The translations under genes were made by a program, and so were the position numbers. A stretch of DNA of 64,000 bases, from positions 62,001 to 126,000 of the forward strand of contig JARUPY010000040.1 in assembly GCA_029817715.1 (NCBI GenBank). Direction: 5' to 3'. The DNA is from Melastoma dodecandrum. Lineage: Eukaryota > Streptophyta > Magnoliopsida > Myrtales > Melastomataceae. The notes below the pieces were generated by a model. That model did not search any database. It saw only the letters and a program-made list of their open reading frames with translations, and was not told the DNA's origin. How positions within the stretch are numbered: position 1 is the first letter of the stretch; each line of letters begins with the position of its first letter. Below are positions 1 through 9,499 of the stretch, piece by piece.

Positions 1-420
1 AGCTGTTAGGGCCTGTGTTATTGTAAATGCTGTCAGCCCACGACATTGTCGCCCACATTGGAGGCACAACTTCATGGCGCGCCGCATCTTGAGAATATCC
101 TGACGTTCTTCCTGGTGGTGGCCAAACTGACTAAATGACTGGACAAGCAAAATTCGTGAACTAGAGTCTTTTCTTTCCGAGGGGTGTGCATGCAATGGAA
201 TTTGTACCTGCGTTTGCTGTCGAAACCGAATTCGGGACTTTAAAATTTGAAATGTAAACATGTTGAATTGAGAATGTAAAAATGCTGTTACAGTTCAACC
301 AACTTGGAAAATTAAACGTCCTAACATCATTGGGAGGGGAGGACGATCCAGCATCCCATCACGTAAGTCATCATGGTTTTAACACGTTGAGCCATTATAT
401 ATTGAGACGTTTTATCTGTT

Positions 421-1079
421 TTGACGAGTTTTTCTAGAGGTTATACTCGAGTGATCTCCGCGGCCGCCCCTGCTTCCCCCACAACCGCCCCCCCGGTGGC
501 CGCCTCGGCTGCCCCCGCCTACCCCTCCCATGCCCCTGTCTCCGCGGCCACCCCTGCTTCCCCATCCCGATCCCCCAAAATTTCTTCTGGGCCCAAGAAC
601 CCACCCAAGAATTTCAATAATTTGCCTTAGAAAATTTTCTCGGCCCGGCCGACCTCCTATGCTTCCCGTTCGGAGCGGGGTTTCAGGAAGAATTTCCGCC
701 GATCGTCCCGGCCGTTGAAGGCTTGCCGGCGTTCGTCCCGGCCGTTGAAGGCTTGCCGGCGTCCGGCGCAGCCCAAGAACAATTGCCGCCCTCTGCCCCG
801 ACCCAAGAAACCCTGGCCCATCCCCGAGTTTCTGCGGACGCACAAAATGATTTCGCCCAGACGGCGAACACGTTCTTGAGGGAGGTACTTTTGCAGTCTC
901 GTGACAATATCTCTAAAATGAGTAGGTGGCGTGCATCATGTAGCTGTCACGGCCTGTGTTATTGTAAATGCTATCAGCCCTCGACGTTGTCGCCCACATT
1001 GGAGGCACAGCTTCATGGCGCGCCGCATCTTGAGAATATCCTGGCGTTCTTCCTGGTGGCGGCCAAACTGACTAAATAG
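421..1079 (+). pseudogene. Array unit 1: broken copy of the Ala/Pro-rich, Cys-rich ORF
   Basis: The N-terminal Ala/Pro-rich part is open from about 421 to 630 and then goes out of frame, because one base is missing in the run of Cs near 560 compared with unit 3. The C-terminal part is open again from about 680 to 1079. It has two VPAVEGLPA-type repeats, the Cys-rich stretch and an early stop after VAAKLTK, where the long units read on. No ATG opens the N-terminal part. It is probably a decayed copy of the unit family. Confidence 0.55.
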
Positions 1080-1390
1080 CTGGACAAGCAAATTCGTGAA
1101 GTAGAGTCTTTTCTTTCCGAGGGGTGTGCATGCAATGGAATTTGTACCTGCGTTTGCTGTCGAAACTGAATTCGGGACTTTAAAATTTGAAATGTAAAAA
1201 TGTTGAATTGAGAATGTAAAAATGCTGTTACTGTTCAACCATCTTGGAAAATTAAACGTCCTAACATCTTTGGAAGGGGACGACGATCCAGCATCCCATC
1301 ACGTAAGTCATCATGGTTTTAACACGTTGAGCCATTATGTATTGAGACATTTTATTTGTTTTGACGAGTTTTTCTAGGGGTTATACTTGA

Positions 1391-1988
1391 GTGATCTCCG
1401 CGGCCGCCCCTGCTTCCCCCACCCCCGCCCCCCGGTGGCCGCCTCGGCAGCCCCCGCCTACCCCTCCCATGCCCCTGTCTCCGCGGCCACCCCTGCTTCC
1501 CCATCCCGATCCCCCAAAATTTCTTCTGGGCCCAAGAACCCACCCTAGAATTTCAATAATTTGCCTTAGAAAATTTTCTCGGCCCGGCCGACCTCCTATG
1601 CTTCCCGTTCGGAGCGGGGTTTCAGGAAGAATTTCCGCCGATCGTCCCGGCCGTTGAAGGCTTGCCGGCGTCCGGCGTAGCCCAAGAACAATTGCCGCCC
1701 TCTGCACCGACCCAAGAAACCCTGGCCCATCCCCGAGTTTCTGCGGACGCACAAAATGATTTCGCCCAGACGGCGAACACGTTCTTGAGGGAGGTACGTT
1801 TGCAGTCTCGTGACAATATCTCTAAAATGAGTAGGTGGCGTGCATCATGTAGCTGTCACGGCCTGTGTTATTGTAAATGCTGTCAGCCCACGACATTGTC
1901 GCCCACATTGGAGGCACAACTTCATGGCGCGCCGCATCTTGAGAATATCCTGGCGTTCTTCCTGGTGGTGGCCAAACTGACTAAATGA
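1391..1988 (+). pseudogene. Array unit 2: broken copy of the Ala/Pro-rich, Cys-rich ORF
   Basis: The layout is as in unit 1, but only one decapeptide repeat is left before the SGVAQEQ segment. The N-terminal and C-terminal parts lie in different frames. The reading frame stops after VVAKLTK at 1988, the same early stop as unit 1, whereas unit 3 has CGA (Arg) at that place. That shared stop suggests units 1 and 2 are closer to each other than to unit 3. Confidence 0.5.
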
Positions 1989-2194
1989 CTGGACAAGCAA
2001 AATTCGTGAACTAGAGTCTTTTCTTTCCGAGGGGTGTGCATACAATGGAATTTGTACCCGCGTTTGCTGTCGAAACCGAATTCGGGACTTTACAATTTGA
2101 AATGTAAACATGTTGAATTGAGAATGTAAAAATGCTGTTACAGTTCAACCAACTTGGAAAATTAAACGTCCTAACATCATTGGGAGGGGAGGAC

Positions 2195-2262
2195 GATCCA
2201 GCATCCCATCACGTAAGTCATCATGGTTTTAACACGTTGAGCCATTATATATTGAGACGTTT
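2195..2262 (+). promoter_or_regulatory. TATA-like promoter segment repeated in every array unit
   Basis: A TATATATT box (2246-2253) lies about 30 bp upstream of the reading-frame region. It is preceded by GATGACGATCC and ACGTAAGTCATC, spaced like paired TGACG/ACGT elements of as-1-type plant promoters. The same block recurs near 340, 1295, 3155, 5135 and 7180. The promoter role is inferred from layout only. Confidence 0.35.
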
Positions 2263-2270
2263 TATCTGTT

Positions 2271-3053
2271 TTGACGAGTTTTTCTAGAGGTTATACTCGA
2301 GTGATCTCCGCGGCCGCCCCTGCTTCCCCCACCCCCGCTACCCCGGTGGCCGCCTCGGCAGCCCCCGCCTACCCCTCCCATACCCCTGTCTCCGCGGCCG
2401 CCCCTGCTTCCCCCATCCCGATCCCCCAAAATTTCTACTGGGCCCAAGAAACCACCCAAGAATTTCAACAATTTGCCTTAGAAAATTTTCTCGGCCCGGC
2501 CGACCTCGTAGGCTTCCCGTTCGGAGCGGGGTTTCAGGAAGAATTTCCGCCGATCGTCCCGGCCGTTGAAGGCTTGCTGGCATTCGTCCCGGCCGTTGAA
2601 GGCTTGCCGGCCGACGAAGGCTTGCCGGCGTCCGGCGCAGCCCAAGAACAATTGCCGCCCTCTGCCCCGACCCAAGAAACCCTGGCCCATCCCCGAGTTT
2701 CTGCGGACGCCCAGAATGATTTCGCCCAGACGGCGAACACGTTCTTGAGGGAGGTACTTTTGGAGTCTCGTGACAATATCTCTAAAATGAGTAGGTGGCG
2801 TGCATCATGTAGCTGTCAGGGCCTGTGTTACTGTAAATGCTGTCAGCCCTCGACGTTGTCGCCCACATTGGAGCCACAGCTTCATGGCGCACCGCATCTT
2901 GAGAATATCCTGGCGTTCTTCCTGGTGGTGGCCAAACTGACTAAACGACTGGACAAGCAAATTCGTGAACTAGAGTCTTTTTTTTTCCGATGGGTGTGCA
3001 TGCAATGGAATTTGTACCTGCGTTTGCTGTCGAAACCGAATTCGGTACTTTAA
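2271..3053 (+). CDS. Array unit 3: longest open frame of the unknown protein family (no clear ATG)
   Basis: This is the only unit with one uninterrupted frame through all parts. An Ala/Pro-rich segment (about residues 13-50) is followed by a conserved stretch with FYWAQE and FALENF, then decapeptide repeats of type VPAVEGLPAF (about 92-122), then a stretch with SADAQNDFAQTANTF. Next come a Cys-rich motif (C-x-C-x3-C-x-C-x-C-C, near residue 183) and a C-terminal segment (FFLVVAKLTKRLDKQIREL) that could form an amphipathic helix. The frame opens with a TTG just downstream of a TATA-like box, and the first in-frame ATG is inside the Cys-rich region, so it may not be translated as drawn. Function unknown. 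I know no matching domain family. Confidence 0.4.
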   Translation: MTSFSRGYTRVISAAAPASPTPATPVAASAAPAYPSHTPVSAAAPASPIPIPQNFYWAQETTQEFQQFALENFLGPADLVGFPFGAGFQEEFPPIVPAVEGLLAFVPAVEGLPADEGLPASGAAQEQLPPSAPTQETLAHPRVSADAQNDFAQTANTFLREVLLESRDNISKMSRWRASCSCQGLCYCKCCQPSTLSPTLEPQLHGAPHLENILAFFLVVAKLTKRLDKQIRELESFFFRWVCMQWNLYLRLLSKPNSVL

Positions 3054-3469
3054 AATTTGAAATGTAAAAATGTTGAATTGAGAATGTAAAAATGCTATTA
3101 CTGTTCAACCATCTTGGAAAATTAAACAACCTAATATCTTTGGGAGGGGATGACGATCCAGCATCCCATTACGTAAGTCATCATGGTTTTAACACGTTGA
3201 GCCATTATATATTGAGACATTTTATCTGTTTTGACGAGTTTTTCTAGGGGTTATACTCGAGTGAACTCCTAAAAGGAAATCAGGCACTTGTTTAAATAAA
3301 TCACTTCATTAATGAATCGAGTGTTTACAACAATATCCAGGATATTTTAGTAATTTCAGAATTAATGGTCAAAAAATAATCCAAAGGTACAAAACTCATC
3401 CAAAAATCAAAGGCAGCCGTGACAGGCCCTTCCCAACGGTGGGCCTGCGCGCATCAGATCACTACTCCC

Positions 3470-3830
3470 CACCCCTATCCCACATCGCTAGGGTTAGGTT
3501 TTTAACCCCATCGAAAGGGATAGTTATTACTTCCGCCTTCGCATTGCGCCGCCGTCTTATCCCCGCCTCATCTCTGTAGGGTTTTTCTTTTCTCGCTCCT
3601 TCCCGAGCAATCCGATGACGGAAATGCGGTTACGCCTGGGACTTGTGAGTAACCTAGGATTAGGGTTTTCTATCAGGGGCGATTCGTAGGGTTGGAAGTC
3701 AGGGGAAGTGAAAAGGTAGCGATGGCGACCATGAACCCGTTCGATTTGCTCGCAGCCGACGACTGAGACGATCCCAGCCGGCTCATCGCTGCCGCTCAGG
3801 CTCAGGCTGGGATCCTTCCGGCGTTTTGTT
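3470..3830 (+). pseudogene. Captured 5' end of an RGG-type mRNA-binding (HABP4/SERBP1-like) gene, copy 1
   Basis: From ATG 3722 the translation begins MATMNPFDLLAADD, stops (TGA at 3764-3766), then resumes DDPSRLIAAA. MAT-x-NPFDLL-x-DD-(x)-EDPS is the characteristic start of plant RGGA/RGGB-type hyaluronan/mRNA-binding proteins. The 250 bp before it look like a plant 5' UTR (repeated TAGGGTTT elements, CT-rich tracts, a GTGAGT site near 3645). Homology ends near residue 30, so only the first exon was captured. It is non-functional here because of the stop. Confidence 0.65.
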
Positions 3831-4139
3831 TCGGAGGAATTGAGGAAGATTGTCGGCGGCGCCTAGGGTTTCTCCGGAAGGACGGACGAAGTATCGTACG
3901 GTTAGGGTTTCTATGGAGGGCAGTCCACAAGTGGTATTTATATGTAGACCAATAAGGGAAGATGAAATAAGATTATGGGCCGATCTTGTATTGGGGCTAA
4001 TTTCGAAGGCCCATTTAAATTGGGTGAGCCCAACCACTCAATGACAAGGGCCATGTAATTTGACCTCCGAATATCCTCTGTACTTGTGCTACATATCGAG
4101 TTAGTCATATTTACCAAAAAAATAAAAGCAAAAGAAGTC

Positions 4140-5053
4140 ATGTCCTCTGCGGCCGCCTCCGCCTCCCACACCCCCCGCCTGCCCCTCCTCCGCCTCCCAC
4201 ACCGCCGCCCCCCCAGCGGCCGCCTCGGCCGCCCCCGCCTCCCCTTCCCATGCCCCTGTCTCCGCGGCCGCCTCTTCTTCTCCCACCCCCGCCCCCCGGC
4301 GGCCGCCTCGGCGGCTCCCGCCTACCCCTCCCATGCCCCTGTCTCCGCGACCGCCCCTGCTTCCCCCACCTCGATCCCCCAAAATTTCTTTTGGGCCCAA
4401 GAACCCCCCCATGAAGTTCAACAATTTGCCTTAGAAAATTTTTCTCGGCCGACGTCCTTGGCTTCCCGTTCGGAGCGGGGTTTCAGGAAGAATTTCTGCC
4501 GATCGTCCCGGCCCTTGAAGGCTTCCCGGCCTTCGTCCCGACCGACGAAGGCTTGCCGGCGTTCGTCCCGGCCGTTGAAGGCTTGCCGGCGTTCGTCCCG
4601 GCCGTTGAAGGCTTGCCGGCGTCTGGCGCAGCCCAAGAACAGTTGCCGCCCTCTGCCCCGACCCAAGAAACCTCGGCCCATTCCCGAGTTTCTGCGGACG
4701 CCCAAAACGATTTCGCCCAGACGGCGAACACGTTCTTGAGGGAGGTACTTTTGCAGTCTCATGACAATATCTCTAAAATGAGTAGGTGGCGTGCATCATG
4801 TAGCTGTCAGGGCCTGTGTTATTGTAAATGCTGTCAGCCCTCGTCGTTGTCGCCCACATTGGAGGCACGGCTTCTTGGCGCGCCGCATCTTGAGAATACC
4901 CTGGCGTTCTTCCTGGTGGTGGCCAAAGTGACTACGCGACTGGACAAGCAAATTCGAGAACTAGAGTCTGTTCCGAGGGCAGTGCATGCAATGGAATTTG
5001 TACATGCGTTTGTTGTCGAAACCGAATTGGGGACTTTAAAATTTGAAATGTAA
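4140..5053 (+). pseudogene. Array unit 4 (long): ORF family with ATG but one frameshift
   Basis: Here the reading frame has a real ATG (4140) followed by SSAAASASH and a long Ala/Pro/Arg-rich stretch. An extra T in the run near 4438-4443 shifts the frame within the FALENF motif. The C-terminal half then continues to 5053 with four decapeptide repeats, the Cys-rich motif and a longer C-terminus ending LGTLKFEM. That end is probably the original end of the family; short units stop earlier or drift. The unit suggests the ancestral protein was about 300 residues. No known function. Confidence 0.5.
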
Positions 5054-5456
5054 AGATGTTGAATTGAGAATGTAAAAATGTTGTTACTGTTCTACCATCT
5101 TGGAAAATTAAACGACCTGACATCTTTGGGAGGGGATGACGATCCAGCATCCCATCACGTAAGTCATCATGGTTTTAACACGTTCAGCCATTATATATTG
5201 AGACATTTTATCTGTTTTGACGAGTTTTTCTAGGGGTTATACTCGAGTGAACTCCTAAAAGGAAATCAGGCACTTGATTAAATAAATCACTTCATTAATG
5301 AATCGAGTGTTTACAACAATATCCAGGATATTTTTGTAATTTCAGAATTAATGGTCCAAAAATAATCCAAAAGTACAAAACTCATCCAAAAATCAAAGGC
5401 AGCCTTGACAGGCCCTTCCTAACGGTGGGCCTGCGCGCATCAGATCACTACTCCCC

Positions 5457-5811
5457 ACCCCTATCCCACATCGCTAGGGTTAGGTTTTTAACCCCATCGA
5501 AAGGGATAGTTATTACTTCCGCCTTCGCATTGCGCCGCCGTCTTATCCCCTCCTCATCTCTGTAGGGTTTTTCTTTTCTCCCTCCCTCCCGAGCAATCCG
5601 ATGACGGAAATGCGGTTACGCTTGTGACTTGTGAGTAACCTAGGATTAGGGTTTTCAATCAGGGGCGATTCGTTGGGTTGAAAGTCAGGGGAAGTGAAAA
5701 GGTAGCGATGGCGACCATGAACCCGTTCGATTTGCTCGCAGCCGACGACGGAGACGATCCCAGCCGGCTCATCGCTGCCGCTCATGCTCAGGCTGGGATC
5801 CTTCCGGCTTT
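5457..5811 (+). pseudogene. Captured 5' end of an RGG-type mRNA-binding gene, copy 2
   Basis: This is the counterpart of the copy at 3470-3830, with ATG at 5708. The N-terminus MATMNPFDLLAADD is uninterrupted here (GGA where copy 1 has TGA), and the frame runs on to 5956 through unrelated sequence. The copy therefore kept the ancestral reading of the exon. Only about 30 residues resemble the RGG-protein family, and the RGG repeats themselves are absent, so it cannot supply the RNA-binding function. Confidence 0.65.
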
Positions 5812-6125
5812 TTGTTTCGGAGGAATTGAAGAAGATTGTCGGCGGCGCCTAGGGTTTCTCCGGAAGGACAGACGGAGTATCGTATGGTTAGGGTTTCTAT
5901 GGAGGGCAATTCACAAGTGGTATTTATATGTAGACCAACAAGGGAAGATGAAATAAGATTATGGGCCGATCTTGTATTGGGGCTAATTTCGAAGGCCTAT
6001 TTAAATTGGGTGAACCCAAAGACTCAATGACAAGGGCCATATAATTTGACTTCCGAATATCCTCTGTACTTGTGCTACATATCGCGTTAGTCATATTTAC
6101 CAAAAAAATAAAGGCAAAAGAAGTC

Positions 6126-7086
6126 ATGTCCTCTGCGGCCGCCTCCGCCTCCCACAGCCCCGCCCGCTCCTCCTCCGCCTCCCACAGCCCCGCCCCCCCG
6201 CGGCCGCACCGGCAGCCCCCGCCCCCCCGCGGCCGCACCGGCAGCCCCCGCCTCCCCCTCCCAAGCCCCTGTCTCCGCGTCCGCCTTTGCTTGCCCCACG
6301 CCCGCCCCCCTGGCGGCCGCCTCGGCAGTCCCCTCCTACTCCCATGCCCCTGTCTCCGCGGCCGCCCCTGATTCCCCCACCCCGATACCCTAAAATTTCT
6401 TCTGGGTCCAAGAACCCCCCCAAGAAGTTCAACAATTTGCCTTAGAAAATTTTCTCGACCCGGCCGACCTCCTAGGCTTCCCGTTCGGAGTGGGGTTTCA
6501 GGAAGAATTTTCGCCGATCGTCCCGGTCCTTGAAGGCTTCCCGGCCTTCGTCCCGGCCGACAAAGGCTTGCCGGTGTTCGTCTCGGCAGTTGAAGGCTTG
6601 CCGGCGTTCGTCCCGGCCGTTGAAGGCTTGCCGGCCGACGAAGGCTTGCCGGCGTCCGGCGCAGCCCAAAAACAGTTGCCGCCGTCTGCCCCGACCCAAG
6701 AAACCCCGGCCCATCCCCAAGTTTCTGCGGACGCCCAAAATGATTTCGCCCAGACGGCGAACACGTTCTTGAGGGAGGTACTTTTGCAGTCTCGTGACAA
6801 TATCTCTAAAATGAGTTGGTGGCGTGGATCATTTAGCTGTCAGGGCCTGTGTTATTGTAAATGCTGTCAGCCCTCGACGTTGTCGCCAACATTGGAGGCA
6901 CAGCTTCATGGCGCACCGCATCTTGAGAATACCCTGGCGTTCTTCCTGGTGGTGGCCAAAGTGACTACGCGACTGGACAAGCAAATTCGAGAACTAGAGT
7001 CTTTTCCGAGGGCTGTGCATGCAATGGAATTTGTACATGCGTTTGTTGTCGAAACCGAATTGGGGACTTTAAAATTTGAAATGTAA
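6126..7086 (+). pseudogene. Array unit 5 (long): ORF family, N-terminal half broken
   Basis: The ATG at 6126 begins the same SSAAASASH start as in unit 4, but the Ala/Pro-rich stretch goes out of frame and ends at 6371. In the ancestral frame there is a TAA just before the NFFW motif (near 6391). From about 6440 to 7086 the C-terminal half is open, with the highest repeat count of the array (four full decapeptides plus a DEGLPA half-unit). The Cys-rich motif has FSCQ instead of CSCQ, losing the first cysteine. Unknown protein. Confidence 0.5.
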
Positions 7087-7417
7087 AGATGTTGAATTGA
7101 GAATGTAAAAATGTTGTTACTGTTCTACCATCTTGGAAAATTAAACGACCTGACATCTTTGGGAGGGGATGACGATCCAGCATCCCATCACGTAAGTCAT
7201 CATGGTTTTAACACGTTCAGCCATTATATATTGAGACATTTTATCTGTTTTGACGAGTTTTTCTAGGGGTTATACTCGAGTGAACTCCTAAAAGGAAATC
7301 AGGCACTTGATTAAATAAATCACTTCATTAATGAATCGAGTGTTTACAACAATATCCAGGATATTTTTGTAATTTCAGAATTAATGGTCCAAAAATAATC
7401 CAAAGGTACAAAACTCA

Positions 7418-8500
7418 TCTTGATTATTATTATTATTAACTAATCCCATCTAAATTAATGCGCTCTAAATCCAATGATTCAGGGTTTCGTCTTTTGGCAA
7501 CTCTAACGACATCGTTGTATAGTCATAAAAGATCTATTTTTTTTTTTTGGGTTAAGGATAAAAGATTTATTTAAATCTCCACGATGCAGGAACATTTAAG
7601 TAGACAAGAACAGGAAGAAATGTGTAATGTCGATTGTCCGAAAAGATAAATAAAACGTCCACACGAAATAAAGCGACGCCCTAACAACATAGACACAAAG
7701 AGGGCATCTATTGATTGGAATCTACTTAAAAAAAAAATTCTCTCGGCCTGCAGAGACTTTATTAAAACTTTTCCTCTACCAACTCGATGCTTTGTTGTAT
7801 GTTAGAAATCCGCAACGATTTCCAAACCCCTCGAAAAAACATAAATAAAAGCAATTGAAACATTTCTCAATGTTTTCTTGTAGTATCCATCAATTAGAAA
7901 ATGATTAAATGAAGAAAACGTTTCTCAATCCAATGAGATCAAAGTGCATAGGAGACGACGGATCTAGCAACAACCTGAGATGGGGCATCATTTTATACAT
8001 AATTGATTATACCGTCAAAATAAATAAATGTACATAAATAGCACGATGATTACATCATTTCTTATATTATTAAGACCAAACAGGAGGCATCATGCAAGTT
8101 GCAAATCTATGGCTTTAATATTCAAAATACATAGTTTGAACTTGAAGGAATTAGAGAAGGGATTATGATTTGAGAGTAATTCCCCTCCCATGATGTCCCC
8201 AGATATATAAATATCCTCTACCTAAAATAAACCTCCCCATCATATCAAGAAGCTAAAACGTTTTTGGTAGGGAGGGTTAGTCTGAAACTACTGAATTGTT
8301 TGGCAAGAGAAAATGAAAATTCAATTGAAACCTGTTCGCGTAGAAAACGGATCACGTCGGAAATATTTGGCAATTAGACTCACAGGGAATTATATGTGGT
8401 CACCAGAAAGATGAATTTCAATAATAAAAGATATGACTGCTACAAATTCAAAGATTTACAGAAGTAAACGAACGCTTACAGCCATGAAAATGAACGAAAA
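7418..8500. other. AT-rich intergenic stretch
   Basis: There is no convincing coding frame on either strand. The sequence is AT-rich, with poly-T and poly-A runs near 7540 and 7730 and no recognisable element ends. Confidence 0.6.
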
Positions 8501-8524
8501 GCGGTGGTACGGATGATAGAGGCG

Positions 8525-8880
8525 TTATAGACTCGCTGCTGACGTCGTAGACTCGCTGCTGACGTCGTAGACTTACTACAGTGTGCTATAGACTCGTGGA
8601 CTGGGAAGGTGGAATCTGACCGTTGAAGCTTGATGATCGGATAGCGATCGGAGGCGGAGTCGGATGTGGATGCCAAGGCTTCGGTTGAACACCTTGGTGA
8701 CGGAAGTGCAGGCGAAGGATGATTGCCGGGACTACGGTTGCTCGTCCTGATGGTGGTAGTGCTGGCGGAGTTGTTGTTGTCCTGGTTATGGTTGCTCGCC
8801 GGGATGGTGAAAGTGCTGGCGGAGTGTTATTGTCCTGGTTATGGTTGCTCGCCGGGACGGTGGAAGTGATGGCGGAAGGC
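8525..8880. repeat. Short imperfect tandem repeats
   Basis: Two kinds are visible. At 8530-8575 the block ACTCGCTGCTGACGTCGTAG is repeated twice, with a decayed third. At 8735-8880 a unit of about 57 bp containing GGTTGCTCGCCGGGA and GTGCTGGCGGAG occurs about 2.5 times. Short frames through this area are shadows of the repeat and show no family resemblance. Confidence 0.6.
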
Positions 8881-9305
8881 TGTTTACCAGAGCTACGGAA
8901 GCTCACTCTGACGGTGGAGATAATGACCAATGAACTTTAAGAGTTCGCCCAGGTCGAGGTGTCCTAAATAGCTAAGGGTGACGAGCAATGCAAATCTGTT
9001 TGTTTGGCTGATGATCGTGATTTTTTCCAGGAGGGTCTTCTCCCTTTTATATTGAGTCTCGTGGTGTTCAAGATGCTTAGCACGTCTGACACGTTCTTAG
9101 GATATTTTGAAGGTCGTGACCCTCTCAATCAACTCCCTAAAATCTTGGTAATAATCTGATCGTGGCTTTTATCCAACTTAACCACTTCTCTTTCTTATAT
9201 TAAATCAATTAAATCAAATCCCCAAATTTTCCTGAAGATCTTTCCAAAAGGGAACGTGGCCCCATAATCTTCTTCCCAAAAAATCTCAGAGTCAAGATCT
9301 TTTCT

Positions 9306-9495
9306 GAGCCTCGTAGACTTGACCCTCGTAGACGCGGACCCTCGTAGACGCTCACCCTTGTTGACGCGGACCCATGTAGATTCTGACCCTCGTAGACGCG
9401 GGTCCTCGTAGACGCGGACGCTCGTAGCGGGTCCTCGTAGACGCGGACCCACGTAGACTCTGACCCTCGTAGACATGGGTCCTCGTAGACTCGAT
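9306..9495. repeat. CTCGTAGACGCGGACC minisatellite
   Basis: About a dozen imperfect copies of a 15-16 bp unit of type CCTCGTAGACGCGGA lie in tandem, with some units altered to TTGTTGACGCGGA or TGTAGATTCTGA. Both strands stay open through it because the unit has few stops, so the apparent proteins of Arg/Val/Tyr repeats are not evidence of a gene. Confidence 0.8.
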
Positions 9496-9499
9496 GTGG

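Larger units (their letters stand above)
1..7417 (+). repeat. Tandem array of gene-like units (about 0.95-2.0 kb each)
   Basis: The same block recurs head to tail. The Cys-rich coding segment appears at about 10, 945, 1855, 2815, 4800 and 6840. Two kinds of unit are seen. Short units (about 0.93-1.0 kb; near 366-1315, 1316-2220 and 2221-3284) run directly from a TATA-containing segment into the Ala/Pro-rich reading frame. Long units (3285-5270 and 5271-7303; 1986 and 2033 bp) have an extra 0.85 kb between those two parts, carrying the 5' end of an RGG-protein gene. A final partial copy of the unit start ends near 7417, where similarity stops abruptly. The left edge is cut by the window. Copies are very similar but differ by small indels, stops and repeat number. 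I do not recognise the family. Confidence 0.9.

Noticed and set aside
412..845. Gly/Arg-rich minus-strand frames in the array
   Set aside because: They are the complement of the Ala/Pro-rich (GCC/CCC-rich) plus-strand segment and the decapeptide repeats; composition alone explains them.
1..7417. Endogenous pararetrovirus interpretation of the array
   Set aside because: The paired TGACG/ACGT elements and TATA block recall caulimovirus promoters, but no RT, protease, movement or coat-protein motif is visible; the resemblance is too weak to call.
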